Shown: in pieces, positions 1 to 9,470 of the stretch
Position numbering within the stretch: position 1 is the stretch's first letter
How the letters are laid out: every line of letters starts with the position of its first letter
Origin: Bacteroidota bacterium
Lineage (GTDB): Bacteria > Bacteroidota > Bacteroidia > Cytophagales > Cytophagaceae
Reading direction: 5' to 3'
Assembly: GCA_023458555.1 (NCBI GenBank)
Contig: JAEWYS010000008.1
Coordinates: 372,001 to 436,000 of the forward strand
Length of the DNA stretch: 64,000 bases
The notes under the pieces: model-generated
Told to the model about the DNA's origin: nothing
The model's input: only the letters and a program-made list of their open reading frames with translations
Databases searched by the model: none
Translations under genes and position numbers: made by a program

Positions 1-1
1 T

Positions 2-526
2 GAACGTATGGTTTATTTGAACGGTGATGCCTATTTCTCTATTCAGAAGGATGCGAAGAAACCCTTTAAGATAGAAGGGAAGTATACGCTTACTGAAGTA
101 TTGGGAACTTCATTCTACATTCGTTCCAATCAACCGGAAAAGGAGAAGATCGAAGTATATACCGGCAAAGTAGCCTATACATCACTCAAAACCAAAGAAA
201 AAGCAATTCTGATTCCGGGACAAATGGCCGAAGTTGACTATAATGGTTTATTAACACAGAAAACCGGACACTCTTCAAACGGTCTTTCATGGAAAACCAA
301 TACGCTTCAATTTGATGATGCCACGCTCAAAGACGTTGCTGCAGACCTGGAACGTCATTTCGGCGAATCGGTCCAACTGAATGGTCCCATTGGTAATCAT
401 CGCTTTACCGGAACTTTTACCAATGCTTCTCTCGAAGAAGTGCTGAACGTTGTGTCTATTTCAACCGATACTGAATTTAGCATTCAGGATTCCGTTTATT
501 TACTTAGCGTCCAAAGTCACCCGTAA
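2..526 (+). CDS. FecR-family anti-sigma factor, C-terminal part (partial)
   Basis: Only the 3' portion is inside the window; the reading frame is open to base 2, so the ATG at position 8 is internal and the true start lies upstream. The visible residues begin in the FecR beta-sandwich (VYLNGDAYF, then VLGTSFYIRS) and continue into a C-terminal DUF4974/STN-like domain (from about LQFDDATLKDVAADLERHF to the end). FecR proteins sit in the inner membrane and control an ECF sigma factor by relaying a periplasmic signal from an STN domain of an outer-membrane protein. The next gene, 20 bp downstream, encodes an STN domain, which fits a partnership. The cognate sigma factor gene would be expected just upstream, outside the window. 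Confidence 0.85.
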   Translation, partial: ERMVYLNGDAYFSIQKDAKKPFKIEGKYTLTEVLGTSFYIRSNQPEKEKIEVYTGKVAYTSLKTKEKAILIPGQMAEVDYNGLLTQKTGHSSNGLSWKTNTLQFDDATLKDVAADLERHFGESVQLNGPIGNHRFTGTFTNASLEEVLNVVSISTDTEFSIQDSVYLLSVQSHP

Positions 527-546
527 ATACCTCTAAATTAGAATTT

Positions 547-2514
547 ATGAAAATCTTATATCGCTATGCACTTGTATTATTACTTGTGCACGGGACGGTT
601 TTTGCCCAGGAAAAACTACTGGATAGAAACATCAGCATTGTATACAAAGACCAGACACTTAAAAGCATTCTCACAGATCTGAGCAAACGTTTTGGAATAA
701 GCATTTCTTACTCAAGCAATCAGGTTCCTCTGGCAAAAAAAATTTCTGTAGATGTCCAGGATATTCCGCTGGCCAAAGCGCTTGATATTATTTTTGAAGG
801 TACCGATATTGTCTACCTTGAACTGGGTAACCAGATCGTGCTGAAAAGGAAAAAAAGTGAACCGGCCCCAAAAACAGGAACCAGTCTGAAGTCTGTTCCG
901 GCTCAGCAGGCTCCTGTAGGATCTGCCAGCATCCAAGCAGCTCCGGTTGCCGAAGAACCGATTACTCTTGATGATATTCCGGAAACAGCTTTTTTTAAGC
1001 CCGAGGATATTGCAGAGGTTGATAGCAAAGAAGCCCTGAAGGAAGAATATGTTAAAGAGCAGACAAGAATCTATCAGGATTTTTTCATGGCTCAGGATAC
1101 ATCACGCTTCCTTACCGGTAAAGCATTAAAACGGGATCTGAAAACGGCGATTACGCTCCTGGAAAAGAAAGTCAAGCAGCTTTCAGACAGCCTGGAAAAA
1201 GAAAAAGAAGCCCGGAAACAATTCAGAGAAGTAAAAGTATCTGAAGAACTACAGGAAACCGGACAAACCGAAGGAGACAGCACAGAAAAACCTCAGGAAG
1301 TTCTTAAGGAAACTCCGGTGCAAATAAGTTTCATCTATCCAATGGGAACCAACGGCAGAAACAGCCCCGACTTTACCAACCGATTCTCCTTCAACGTTCT
1401 TTCAGGATATAATGGAGGTGTGAAAGGGGCAGAAATAGGCTCTCTGGTTAACCTGATAAAAAATGATGTTTACGGTACACAGATTGCAGGACTGGTAAAT
1501 CTTGACAGAGGCCATTTCACGGGAGCCCAGGTTGCCGGAATAACCAATCTGGTTGGTAAAAACAGCAAAGGCTTTCAGGCCGCAGGCATTGGAAACCTCA
1601 ATAAAAAACGAAGTGAAGGCGCTCAGGTTGCCGGAGTAGTGAATATAACCGGAGATACTTCTTCCGTTTTTCAGGCGTCGGGAGTACTTGGTTACAGTCA
1701 CGGCTCCAACATTGGCGGACAGTTTAGCGGTGTTGCCAGTATCAGCAAAGGTTCACTGATCGGTCCGCAGGCAGCCGGTGTGCTCAATCTTGTATATGGC
1801 AATGCCAAGGGGGCTCAGGTTGCAGGCGTTTTTAACGTAACAACCAAAAATCAGGTAGGAGCACAGATTGCAGGCGTCGGCAACATTGCCAACAAAGTAC
1901 ATGGTGTACAAATAGCCGGTGTAATAAACACTGCAAAGAAAGTGGATGGATCGCAGATCGGCCTGATCAACCTTGCTGACTCGGTTAGCGGAGCACAGAT
2001 CGGATTACTGAGCTTTAGCAGGGATGGATTCTTTCATTTTGAATTATCAGGATCAGAAACCCTTTATCCTACTTTCAGCATGAAAACCGGCCGAAAACTC
2101 TTTCACAATATTCTTTCAATCGGAATGGGGCCAATCAACGGAGCGGGTAATGACTGGTTCTGGTGGTATGGCTATGGTCTCGGATTTGAGCTTGATATTG
2201 CTGAAAGGCTGCCACTCAACATAGACGTGGTATCAAGCTATGTAACACCGGCGAATGGCGAAACACATCGCTATAACAATATGCTATATCAGGCCAAGTT
2301 TCAGCTCGGATACAAGTTTGCCAAACGCTTCAGCCTGTTCGCAGGGCCCGTTATCAATATTCAGCTGAGCACTATGCCTGAGCAGCGCTTTAATGAAACT
2401 TACTCAATGGCCCCTTACAAGCTGCTGGATTTAAAATTTGATCGAATTGACAGCGAAAAGTTTCCGACATTTTTAAATGGCTGGGTAGGTTTTTCAGCCG
2501 GAGTACGAATCTAA
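547..2514 (+). CDS. STN-domain exported protein with 16-residue GAQVAG repeats
   Basis: A 655-residue exported protein. Signal peptide at 1-20 ending in FAQ. An STN (secretin/TonB short N-terminal) domain spans about 24-102. A Pro/Ala-rich linker follows, then an acidic and coiled-coil segment (about 165-250). From about 291 to 490 there are thirteen tandem repeats with core G-x-Q-[IV]-A-G-[VLI]-x-N, with a period of 16 residues that shortens to 15, 15 and 14 at the end. The last ~165 residues are aromatic-rich and resemble a small outer-membrane barrel or beta-sandwich. Such repeats occur in bacterial surface proteins and probably form a beta-solenoid (inference). It directly follows the FecR gene, so its STN domain could be the signal donor for that anti-sigma factor, although no TonB receptor barrel or plug is present. 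Confidence 0.8.
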   Translation: MKILYRYALVLLLVHGTVFAQEKLLDRNISIVYKDQTLKSILTDLSKRFGISISYSSNQVPLAKKISVDVQDIPLAKALDIIFEGTDIVYLELGNQIVLKRKKSEPAPKTGTSLKSVPAQQAPVGSASIQAAPVAEEPITLDDIPETAFFKPEDIAEVDSKEALKEEYVKEQTRIYQDFFMAQDTSRFLTGKALKRDLKTAITLLEKKVKQLSDSLEKEKEARKQFREVKVSEELQETGQTEGDSTEKPQEVLKETPVQISFIYPMGTNGRNSPDFTNRFSFNVLSGYNGGVKGAEIGSLVNLIKNDVYGTQIAGLVNLDRGHFTGAQVAGITNLVGKNSKGFQAAGIGNLNKKRSEGAQVAGVVNITGDTSSVFQASGVLGYSHGSNIGGQFSGVASISKGSLIGPQAAGVLNLVYGNAKGAQVAGVFNVTTKNQVGAQIAGVGNIANKVHGVQIAGVINTAKKVDGSQIGLINLADSVSGAQIGLLSFSRDGFFHFELSGSETLYPTFSMKTGRKLFHNILSIGMGPINGAGNDWFWWYGYGLGFELDIAERLPLNIDVVSSYVTPANGETHRYNNMLYQAKFQLGYKFAKRFSLFAGPVINIQLSTMPEQRFNETYSMAPYKLLDLKFDRIDSEKFPTFLNGWVGFSAGVRI

Positions 2515-2551
2515 GCCTATATGCTAAAAGAATATTAAAAAGTGCATTAAA

Positions 2552-3265
2552 ATGAAAACTAATACAATATCAATATTTATTTCAATTTTATCCTTAGTCG
2601 TATTTGCATCCTGTGATAAAGATGGTATCTGCAAAAGGGGCAGCGGCGCTGTTGAACGAAGAGAAATATACCTGAGCGAAATTACGTCTATTGATGTGGA
2701 AGGAAATGCCACGCTCTATATAACACAGGGAGAAGAACAAAAGATCGAGGTGGAAACTAATAAAAATCTTTTTTCCGTTATCAACCACAGGGTAAAAAAC
2801 GGCGAATGGGATGCTAAATTTGACCATTGTGTGCGTAAAGGCAAGCTGACCTTTTACGTAACGTTAAAGAACATACATGAGCTTGAGGTAAGTGGTTCCG
2901 GAAAGATAATCGGAGAAAACCAGATTAAGTCTGACAAGCTAAAAGTGTCTGTAGAAGGTTCCGGGGAAGTAAAACTCCAGATAGATACAAGAGAGCTTGA
3001 AAGTGACGTAGAAGGCAGCGGCAATATAACATTGAGCGGAACCACATCCGGCCACAGGGCAGAGATGGAAGGTTCGGGAAGAATTCAGGCATATGATCTG
3101 GTTTCTCGATCAGCAGATATTAAAATCGAAGGTTCCGGCAAAGCGCTGATCAATGTTGAAGATAATCTGTCAGTAAAAATCAGCGGAAGCGGAGATGTTA
3201 TATACAAAGGCAATCCGAAAGTGAATTCTAAAATTTCGGGATCAGGAAAAGTAAGCGCTTACTGA
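2552..3265 (+). CDS. DUF2807 (GIN domain) lipoprotein
   Basis: A 237-residue lipoprotein. The signal peptide ends in a lipobox (VFAS then Cys20), so it is predicted to be lipidated. The remainder is a right-handed beta-helix-type DUF2807 'putative auto-transporter adhesin head' domain, recognisable from the GSG turns recurring every 20 or so residues (for example EVSGSG, VEGSGE, VEGSGN, MEGSGR, IEGSGK, ISGSGD, ISGSGK). The family is abundant in Bacteroidota and its function is unknown. It lies 37 bp after the STN-repeat gene on the same strand and is followed by a strong terminator, so the fecR, STN-repeat and DUF2807 genes may form one transcription unit. Confidence 0.9.
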   Translation: MKTNTISIFISILSLVVFASCDKDGICKRGSGAVERREIYLSEITSIDVEGNATLYITQGEEQKIEVETNKNLFSVINHRVKNGEWDAKFDHCVRKGKLTFYVTLKNIHELEVSGSGKIIGENQIKSDKLKVSVEGSGEVKLQIDTRELESDVEGSGNITLSGTTSGHRAEMEGSGRIQAYDLVSRSADIKIEGSGKALINVEDNLSVKISGSGDVIYKGNPKVNSKISGSGKVSAY

Positions 3266-3291
3266 GGACAAAGTGAAATAAATGAAAATAA

Positions 3292-3324
3292 AAAAGGGTA
3301 ACCATGAGATGAGTTACCCTTTTT
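3292..3324 (+). terminator. Intrinsic terminator after DUF2807 gene
   Basis: Perfect 11-bp inverted repeat: AAAAGGGTAAC (3292-3302) and GTTACCCTTTT (3313-3323) around a 10-nt loop, followed by T residues. It lies 27 bp after the stop codon of the DUF2807 lipoprotein gene. Confidence 0.85.
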
Positions 3325-3679
3325 ACTTAACCTAACTTATTAAACTGATAAGAATCATTCCAATATATACCTTATCAACTCTTCTTTCGCACCAGCACAA
3401 AAATGCTCTTAAAACCAGAGCAGATGCGAAGCAAAAATAACACAATCCCGCTTTTTTCCGGTACTCTTTCACAGGAAAAACCCATTTTTTCGTTTAAATA
3501 CATTTTTGTGCATATTATTCCGCCAATTATATATACAAGTAAAAGCTACGCCGGATTGTTCTCATCAGGTAATCTGCTTTCTTGCTATTCCATTGCATTT
3601 TTTTAACAGTTGCTCGTGCTATCCGGGCAATCATAATGAAGAAGTTTTGCAGCTTTTTCATTATCATAAAACAAAGTAT
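3325..3679. other. AT-rich non-coding stretch, no gene seen
   Basis: About 350 bases between the terminator and the promoter region of the TPR-PD40-OmpA-SPOR gene. A 67-codon open frame at 3403-3606 has no recognisable domain, no neighbour in an operon and biased low-complexity composition, and I do not call it. No RNA gene or repeat was recognised. Confidence 0.5.
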
Positions 3680-3687
3680 TAATTTTG
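3680..3687 (+). promoter_or_regulatory. Candidate Bacteroidota -7 element
   Basis: TAATTTTG matches the Bacteroidota sigma -7 consensus TAnnTTTG and lies 25 bp before the ATG at 3713. There is no TTG at the preferred 19-21 nt upstream distance, so only the -7 half is supported. Confidence 0.4.
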
Positions 3688-3712
3688 TCTTTTCCATCTC
3701 GATATCCGATTT

Positions 3713-5665
3713 ATGCGAAACAGATTGATCCTGCTATGTATTTGTATTAATTGCACTCTAAATATCTATGCCCAACATGCTAAGCTGGAAAAACAGGCAA
3801 AAAAAGCATTCAGGCATGAAGATTTTCCTGCTGCTATCGAATACTACAAGGAATTAATCACTCAGAATACGGACAACATCGACTATAACTACCATCTTGC
3901 TGTATGCTATTTCAATATCGGATATACAGACCGCTCCATTCCATATTTTGAATTTGTAAGCAACAAGAAAAAAGCCGGCCAGTATGAAAATACGGACTAT
4001 TACCTGGGCAAAGCATATCATCTTGACCACAAATTTGAAAAAGCAATAACGGAATATGAAAGTTTTCTGAAAGATCTGAGCACCAAATCAGGATATGATG
4101 CCGAACTGGCGCTGGAAATCACCAAAAACATACGAAACTGTGAAGTGGGAATAACACTGGCAGCAAATCCTGTCAACTGCATTATCCGCAATCTTTATGA
4201 TAAAATAAACACTACCGCAAATGAGCGTTATCCTCTAATCTCGCCGGACGGAAAATACCTTTACTTTTCCACCAATAAGGAAAATGATATGGATCATGTT
4301 GACAGCAAAGACCTGAAAGACCCGGGAGACATTTATTTTAGTCTGAATATGAACGGACAGTATACCTATCCCAAAGTGCTGTCCTTCTCACTCAATTCGA
4401 CATATCTGGATGCACCAGTATATATTTCACCAGATGGCAATACGATATACTTTCTGACAGTAACACCAAGCAAAGCACTGGATATTTATATGTCAGAAAA
4501 AATAAATCAGACCTGGGTAAAAGCACGGGAAATCGGAGCGCCATTCAACTCCGAAGGAAATGAAACCGGTTTTTATATGACTCCTGACCGCAATATGGCA
4601 GTATTTTCATCGGACCGGCCCGGAGGCTACGGCGGACAAGACTTATATATAGCTTATCGTGATGAAAAAGGACAATGGGGACCGGCAACGAACCTCGGAC
4701 CAAATATCAACAGCAAATACAATGAAACGGCGCCATCCATATCAAACGATGGTAAAACCATATATTTCAGCAGCGACGGCATGAATTCCATCGGCGGTTA
4801 TGATATTTTTAAAACACGATTCATTCAGTCGGTATGGACTCAGCCTGAAAATATGGGATTCCCCATAAACTCTGCTGCCGATGAGAAAAAGCTTACTATG
4901 TATTCTGATGGGATACGGGGATATTTCGAGAGTACACGTAAAGGCGGAGCCGGTCTTGAAGATTTATATTCATTACAGATTATTGATACCACTATTTCTC
5001 CTGCAAAATACCTGAGCTATTATCAGGATGACAATGTTTTTGAAGAGGTTTTGAAAAAATCAGAAGCAGGGCAGAAGCTGAAAGAAGTTATCTATTTTGA
5101 TTTTAATGCCTCATCTATTGCACAATTTTCAGAAAAAAGACTGGATAAAGTGGTTCTGCTGCTCAATACCTATCCCGATATGAAACTTGAGATACAGGGT
5201 TATACGGACAACAAAGGCTCTGATGAAGGCAATCATCTTGTTTCATCCAGACGTGCAAAAGCAGTTTACCGTTATTTCCTCTCAAAAGGAATCAGTTCCG
5301 ACAGAATCCGCCCGGTTGGATACGCCACAGAATCTCCCGTCTCTACTGGTACAAGTGAGCTGGAACAAGCCCAAAACCGCCGTGTTGAATTTAACGTATT
5401 AGCCTCATCCATAGCCATCCGGAACAGCGTCCATCTTGGAGAATACTACATTGTAAAAGGATCATTCTCCAGTAAAGTCAATGCAGAAAAAATGCGCGAA
5501 AAGCTTTTGCAGCATTCAATACATTCGACCATCCTGGAACCAGATAGCAATAACCAGTTCTACAGAGTAATACTTGGCAAGGCTGCCAGCTATGAAGAAG
5601 CATCCAGAATCCTTAGCTCAACACCTGAAGTGCATAAAGAGGGGGCATGGATTTTAGCTTATTAA
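3713..5665 (+). CDS. TPR-PD40-OmpA-SPOR envelope protein
   Basis: A 650-residue exported protein that joins several modules. Signal peptide 1-20 (ends YAQ). TPR-like helices occupy about 22-130 (AAIEYYKELITQ, ending KAITEYESFL). PD40/WD40-like propeller blades follow (about 170-425), each with the YFSxD or SPDGxxxYF signature. An OmpA C-terminal peptidoglycan-binding domain covers about 455-562 (YFDFNAS, GYTDNKGS, RRAKAVYRYF, QNRRVEFNV). A SPOR-like domain closes the protein at about 570-650 (YYIVKGSFSSKVNAE, FYRVILG). OmpA domains bind meso-DAP peptidoglycan and SPOR domains bind glycan strands lacking stem peptides, so the protein can contact the wall in two ways. It resembles the architecture of the T9SS component PorE, but has no lipobox and carries an extra SPOR module. 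It stands alone between a terminator and the photolyase gene. Confidence 0.85.
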   Translation: MRNRLILLCICINCTLNIYAQHAKLEKQAKKAFRHEDFPAAIEYYKELITQNTDNIDYNYHLAVCYFNIGYTDRSIPYFEFVSNKKKAGQYENTDYYLGKAYHLDHKFEKAITEYESFLKDLSTKSGYDAELALEITKNIRNCEVGITLAANPVNCIIRNLYDKINTTANERYPLISPDGKYLYFSTNKENDMDHVDSKDLKDPGDIYFSLNMNGQYTYPKVLSFSLNSTYLDAPVYISPDGNTIYFLTVTPSKALDIYMSEKINQTWVKAREIGAPFNSEGNETGFYMTPDRNMAVFSSDRPGGYGGQDLYIAYRDEKGQWGPATNLGPNINSKYNETAPSISNDGKTIYFSSDGMNSIGGYDIFKTRFIQSVWTQPENMGFPINSAADEKKLTMYSDGIRGYFESTRKGGAGLEDLYSLQIIDTTISPAKYLSYYQDDNVFEEVLKKSEAGQKLKEVIYFDFNASSIAQFSEKRLDKVVLLLNTYPDMKLEIQGYTDNKGSDEGNHLVSSRRAKAVYRYFLSKGISSDRIRPVGYATESPVSTGTSELEQAQNRRVEFNVLASSIAIRNSVHLGEYYIVKGSFSSKVNAEKMREKLLQHSIHSTILEPDSNNQFYRVILGKAASYEEASRILSSTPEVHKEGAWILAY

Positions 5666-5712
5666 AAAAATAGCAGGCACAAACTTATCCGGCCCATCAT
5701 AGTAGTGCATAG

Positions 5713-7089
5713 ATGAGCATCAGAGAAGAGCGCATTTGCCAGCTAAATGCGCGTTCCGTAAATACGTCCGGAAAGTATGTTTTGTACTGGATGCAGCAGG
5801 CACAGCGTCCCTACTGGAATCACGCTCTGGAATTTGCAGTCCGTCAAAGCAATAAGCTGGATTTGCCGTTGCTGGTAGTATTCGGTCTGATGGATGATTA
5901 TCCCGAGGCCAATACGAGACATTACCAGTTTATGCTGGAAGGACTGAAAAATACTTCTGAGATTCTCAGCAAGCGATCCATAAAGCTTGCTGTAGTAAAA
6001 GGCCATCCGGCTGATATTGCAATCGCATATGCTAATGATGCGGCTTCGTTAGTCTGTGATAAGGGTTATCTGAAACACCAGAAACAATGGAGAGCTGATG
6101 TTGCCGAAAAGTGTACATGCACCGTTTTTCAGGTAGAAACAGATGTAGTAGTGCCTGTCAGCAAAGTCTCTAAAAAACAGGAATACGCAGCCAGGACAAT
6201 ACGTCCGAAAATACAGCGATATCTGGAAGATTTTCTGGATGAACCGGGCACAGACAGGATAAAGCACTCCTCTCTGAGCATTGAGGTAAAAAAAGAATTA
6301 AAGCTGGATAATCCGTCAGAAATTGTAAAATCGCTGAAACTGGATAATACTATTCCGCCGGTTTCTCAATTTTTCAAAGGAGGCCCGGATGAGGCAATAC
6401 GACGCTTTAACAACTTCATTGATAATCATCTCAGGCAATATACAGACAACAGAAATCAGCCACAGACAGATGATATCAGTCATATGAGTCCGTATCTGCA
6501 CTTCGGACAGGTTTCTCCTGCATGGCTTGTCCATAAAGTCAGCCAGTCCGGCAACCATAAAGATGCTGAAAGCTATATTGAAGAACTGGTTGTTCGCAGA
6601 GAACTGGCAATAAACTTTGTAAATAATACCCGAGATTACGACCAGTATAGCTGTATACCTGACTGGGCACAAAAAACCCTTTATGAGCACAGCTCTGACA
6701 AAAGAGAGTATGTGTATTCACTGAAAGAGCTTGAGAGCTGTACAACACATGATCCATATTGGAACGCAGCCATGAAAGAAATGACTGTGACCGGATTCAT
6801 GCACAATTATATGCGTATGTACTGGGGCAAAAAGATACTCGAATGGAGCGAAGATCCGGAACAGGCCTATGAACATTGCCTGCATCTTAACAATAAGTAT
6901 TTTCTGGATGGGAGAGACCCCAATTCGTTTGCCAATGTCGCCTGGATCTTTGGCCTGCACGACCGTCCATGGGGTGAGTTTCCTTATTTCGGCAAAGTAA
7001 GAACTATGAAAGCAAGCGGCCTGAAGCGCAAATTTGATCCGGAGTTATATATCAGAAAAGTAAAAAAGCTGGAGGATCAGAGAGCATAA
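5713..7089 (+). CDS. Class II deoxyribodipyrimidine photolyase
   Basis: A 458-residue flavoprotein predicted to split UV-induced cyclobutane pyrimidine dimers in DNA using blue light and FADH-. The N-terminal Rossmann-like half (YVLYWMQQAQRPYWNHAL) and the C-terminal catalytic half carry the class II signatures: MRMYWGKKILEW, then KYFLDGRDPNSFANVAWIFG, then HDRPWGEFPYFGKVR. Length fits the class (about 450-490). The gene begins 47 bp after the TPR-PD40-OmpA-SPOR gene and ends 19 bp before the convergent RluE-type gene. With DinB, the second DnaE and Fpg it adds to a good DNA-damage repertoire in this window. Class II is less common in bacteria than class I. Confidence 0.9.
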   Translation: MSIREERICQLNARSVNTSGKYVLYWMQQAQRPYWNHALEFAVRQSNKLDLPLLVVFGLMDDYPEANTRHYQFMLEGLKNTSEILSKRSIKLAVVKGHPADIAIAYANDAASLVCDKGYLKHQKQWRADVAEKCTCTVFQVETDVVVPVSKVSKKQEYAARTIRPKIQRYLEDFLDEPGTDRIKHSSLSIEVKKELKLDNPSEIVKSLKLDNTIPPVSQFFKGGPDEAIRRFNNFIDNHLRQYTDNRNQPQTDDISHMSPYLHFGQVSPAWLVHKVSQSGNHKDAESYIEELVVRRELAINFVNNTRDYDQYSCIPDWAQKTLYEHSSDKREYVYSLKELESCTTHDPYWNAAMKEMTVTGFMHNYMRMYWGKKILEWSEDPEQAYEHCLHLNNKYFLDGRDPNSFANVAWIFGLHDRPWGEFPYFGKVRTMKASGLKRKFDPELYIRKVKKLEDQRA

Positions 7090-7108
7090 GCCGTTCCGGA
7101 AATGAAAA

Positions 7109-7705
7109 TCAGTGTCTGAGGCGCAATTTACTGTACAGTTCTTCTCCGGGATATTCAATAACATCCCCGGGGTTCAGTCCATATACTTCAAGACCTTCAA
7201 TCCGTTCACGCACAAGACGCAGCGTAGGATAGCCGACACTGGCTGTCATTTTCCGGACCTGGCGGTTCTTTCCTTCGATAAGCGACAGCCTGATCCAGGA
7301 AGTCGGCAGGTATTTGCGGTATCGGATCGGTGGATTACGGGGCGGCAGCACAGGTTCTCCGAAAACTACCTCACATTGGGCCGGCAGAGTGTCGTATGCA
7401 ACCCCGTCCAGACTGATCCGGACACCTTTCTCCAGCTGAGCAGCCGCTTCACCGGAGCATTGCCCTTCTACCTGAGCAAGGTACGTTCGCAAATGTTTTC
7501 TGGACGGATGTAGCAATTTATCTGTCAGAGACTTATCATTGGTCAGAATCAGCAAGCCCTCACTATCCGAATCAAGCCGGCCAACCGGATATACATCCTT
7601 TTCGAAAGGAAATAATTCACCCAAAACAGCTTTTTTTCCGTCCTGCTTAAACTGGGAAAGCATACCGTACGGTTTATAAATGACGTAGTATTTCAAGGAT
7701 TTCAT
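7109..7705 (-). CDS. rluE: RluE-type rRNA pseudouridine synthase
   Basis: Converts a specific uridine in 23S rRNA to pseudouridine. The protein lacks an N-terminal S4 domain and starts directly with YYVIYKPYG, as in the RluE branch of the RsuA family. The catalytic motif GRLDSDSEGLLILTND contains the essential Asp, and EGKNRQVRKM is the family's second motif. I place the start at 7705 (MKSLKYYVIYKPYG) because family members start just before the KPY segment; an ATG at 7711 and a longer frame from 7756 are alternatives. The 3' end converges with the photolyase gene, 19 bp apart. Confidence 0.88.
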   Translation of the reverse strand: MKSLKYYVIYKPYGMLSQFKQDGKKAVLGELFPFEKDVYPVGRLDSDSEGLLILTNDKSLTDKLLHPSRKHLRTYLAQVEGQCSGEAAAQLEKGVRISLDGVAYDTLPAQCEVVFGEPVLPPRNPPIRYRKYLPTSWIRLSLIEGKNRQVRKMTASVGYPTLRLVRERIEGLEVYGLNPGDVIEYPGEELYSKLRLRH

Positions 7706-7896
7706 ATACATTGCAAAGTTACCAAGCTTACACAAAGCAGCAAACTTTCCGGACAAAACCGGCTGCCGGAAATCCCTGTAAATACTCCATGGATGTTTAC
7801 GCCTTCACCGTTTGGAATTATGGGATTTTTTTAACATTATCGTTTAAAAATTTGTTAAATAGCCTTTAAAAACCCGTTACCAATTATTTTTAGCGT

Positions 7897-9420
7897 ATGC
7901 ATCCATTGTTTTTTACAGGTCTGGCCTGGCTTTTTGTTATTGTCTGGATCTCATTTGTGATATACAAGCAAAAAGATCATCATCCCAAAGCTTTATTCTT
8001 TCTTTTTTTCACAGAGCTATGGGAACGTTTCAGCTATTATGGTATGAGAGCGCTGCTTATTCTATATATGACCAAAGAACTGCTATACGGAGATCCAAAG
8101 GCATACGGGATATATGGCGCATACGGAGCATTGGTATACGCTACCCCCGTATTAGGCGGTTTGCTGGCAGAAAAGTTTCTGGGCTATCGCCTGGCTATTA
8201 TCCTGGGCGCATCCCTGATGGCTGCCGGACACTTTTTTATGGCATTTCAATATGAAATGATCTTTTATGCGGCCCTCGGGTTTCTGGTAATCGGTAATGG
8301 CTTTTTCAAGCCCAATATTTCCAGCATGGTCGGATCCCTATACAAAGTAGGTGACAACAAACGGGACAGCGCCTTTACTCTTTTCTATATGGGTATCAAC
8401 ACCGGTGCGTTTTTAACCCCTCTGACCTGCGGAGTTATCGGTGAGCTATACGGGTTTCACTGGGGCTTTGGCATTGCCGGCATAGGAATGATACTCGGCC
8501 TGCTGGTCTTTCTCTATGGCAACGCGAAAGGAATTTTCGGAGACAGAGGCCTTTCTCCGGATCATTATGAGCCTTCCAAAAAATACGCCCGACACTGGAA
8601 AAAAGGAATAATTCTGGGATCAGTATTTATCGTTCCACTTTTCGCTTATCTGGTAAACCAGAATGAAATTACCAAATGGATACTTTTCATTGTCGGTGGC
8701 GGAGTGCTTCTGGTATTGATGGTGATAGCCATTCTGGAAGAAAAGCAGCAGAGAGAGCGGCTTTTTGTGCTTCTAATTCTCTTTGTTTTTACCATCATGT
8801 TCTGGACCTTTTTTGAGCTGGCCGGAAGCGCCATTACCCTGTTTACAGACAGAAATGTTGACCGAAGCATTGGTGCGACTTTTATACCAACCTCAACATT
8901 CCAGAGTGTCAATCCTTTCTTCATAATAATGCTGGCGCCGTTATTTGCCTGGATTTGGGAAAAGCTGGCTAAAATCAACAAAGAGCCTTCATCACCTTTA
9001 AAGTTCAGTACAGCGTTAATCCAGCTCGGTATAGGCTTTGGCGCTCTGGTAATAGGAGCATGGTTTGCCGGGGACTCTTACAAAGTACCGCTAATCTTCC
9101 TGTTGGTGGCTTATCTGCTACATACGACCGGAGAGCTTTGTCTGTCTCCGATAGGTCTGTCACTGGTAACCAAATTATCTCCTGCCAAGATTGTAGCATT
9201 TGTTATGGGTGTCTGGTTCTTATCTTCTTCCTTTGCCCACATCATTGGCTCCGAAATATCCAAGCTTACTTCAGGATCACAATCCACAGAGCTGCTGCAA
9301 TCCAGCCTGGCGGCCTATACAGAGGTATTTCAGATTATTGCCTACGTAGCAACCAGCTCCGGAATATTTCTTCTCGTGCTGGTTCCGCTATTAAAAAAAT
9401 GGATGCACGGTATAAACTAA
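7897..9420 (+). CDS. POT-family proton:oligopeptide symporter
   Basis: A 507-residue major-facilitator transporter with about 14 predicted membrane helices. The POT signature ExxERFxYYG is present at residues 40-49 (ELWERFSYYG), and this motif couples protons to di- and tripeptide uptake. The conserved helix-10 region reads HTTGELCLSPIGLS. The gene is monocistronic, with a strong terminator 50 bp after the stop. It probably imports short peptides from extracellular protein degradation, which fits an organism that secretes proteases such as the subtilisin at 55581. Confidence 0.93.
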   Translation: MHPLFFTGLAWLFVIVWISFVIYKQKDHHPKALFFLFFTELWERFSYYGMRALLILYMTKELLYGDPKAYGIYGAYGALVYATPVLGGLLAEKFLGYRLAIILGASLMAAGHFFMAFQYEMIFYAALGFLVIGNGFFKPNISSMVGSLYKVGDNKRDSAFTLFYMGINTGAFLTPLTCGVIGELYGFHWGFGIAGIGMILGLLVFLYGNAKGIFGDRGLSPDHYEPSKKYARHWKKGIILGSVFIVPLFAYLVNQNEITKWILFIVGGGVLLVLMVIAILEEKQQRERLFVLLILFVFTIMFWTFFELAGSAITLFTDRNVDRSIGATFIPTSTFQSVNPFFIIMLAPLFAWIWEKLAKINKEPSSPLKFSTALIQLGIGFGALVIGAWFAGDSYKVPLIFLLVAYLLHTTGELCLSPIGLSLVTKLSPAKIVAFVMGVWFLSSSFAHIIGSEISKLTSGSQSTELLQSSLAAYTEVFQIIAYVATSSGIFLLVLVPLLKKWMHGIN

Positions 9421-9470
9421 AAAGCTGTTGCAAAAATTTCTTATTGTGAACCCGCCATATGCTTATAAAT

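Noticed and set aside
3403..3606. 67-codon frame in the 3.3-3.7 kb intergenic region
   Set aside because: Low-complexity, no domain, no neighbour or ribosome-binding signal, and no protein-like composition; likely chance in AT-rich DNA.
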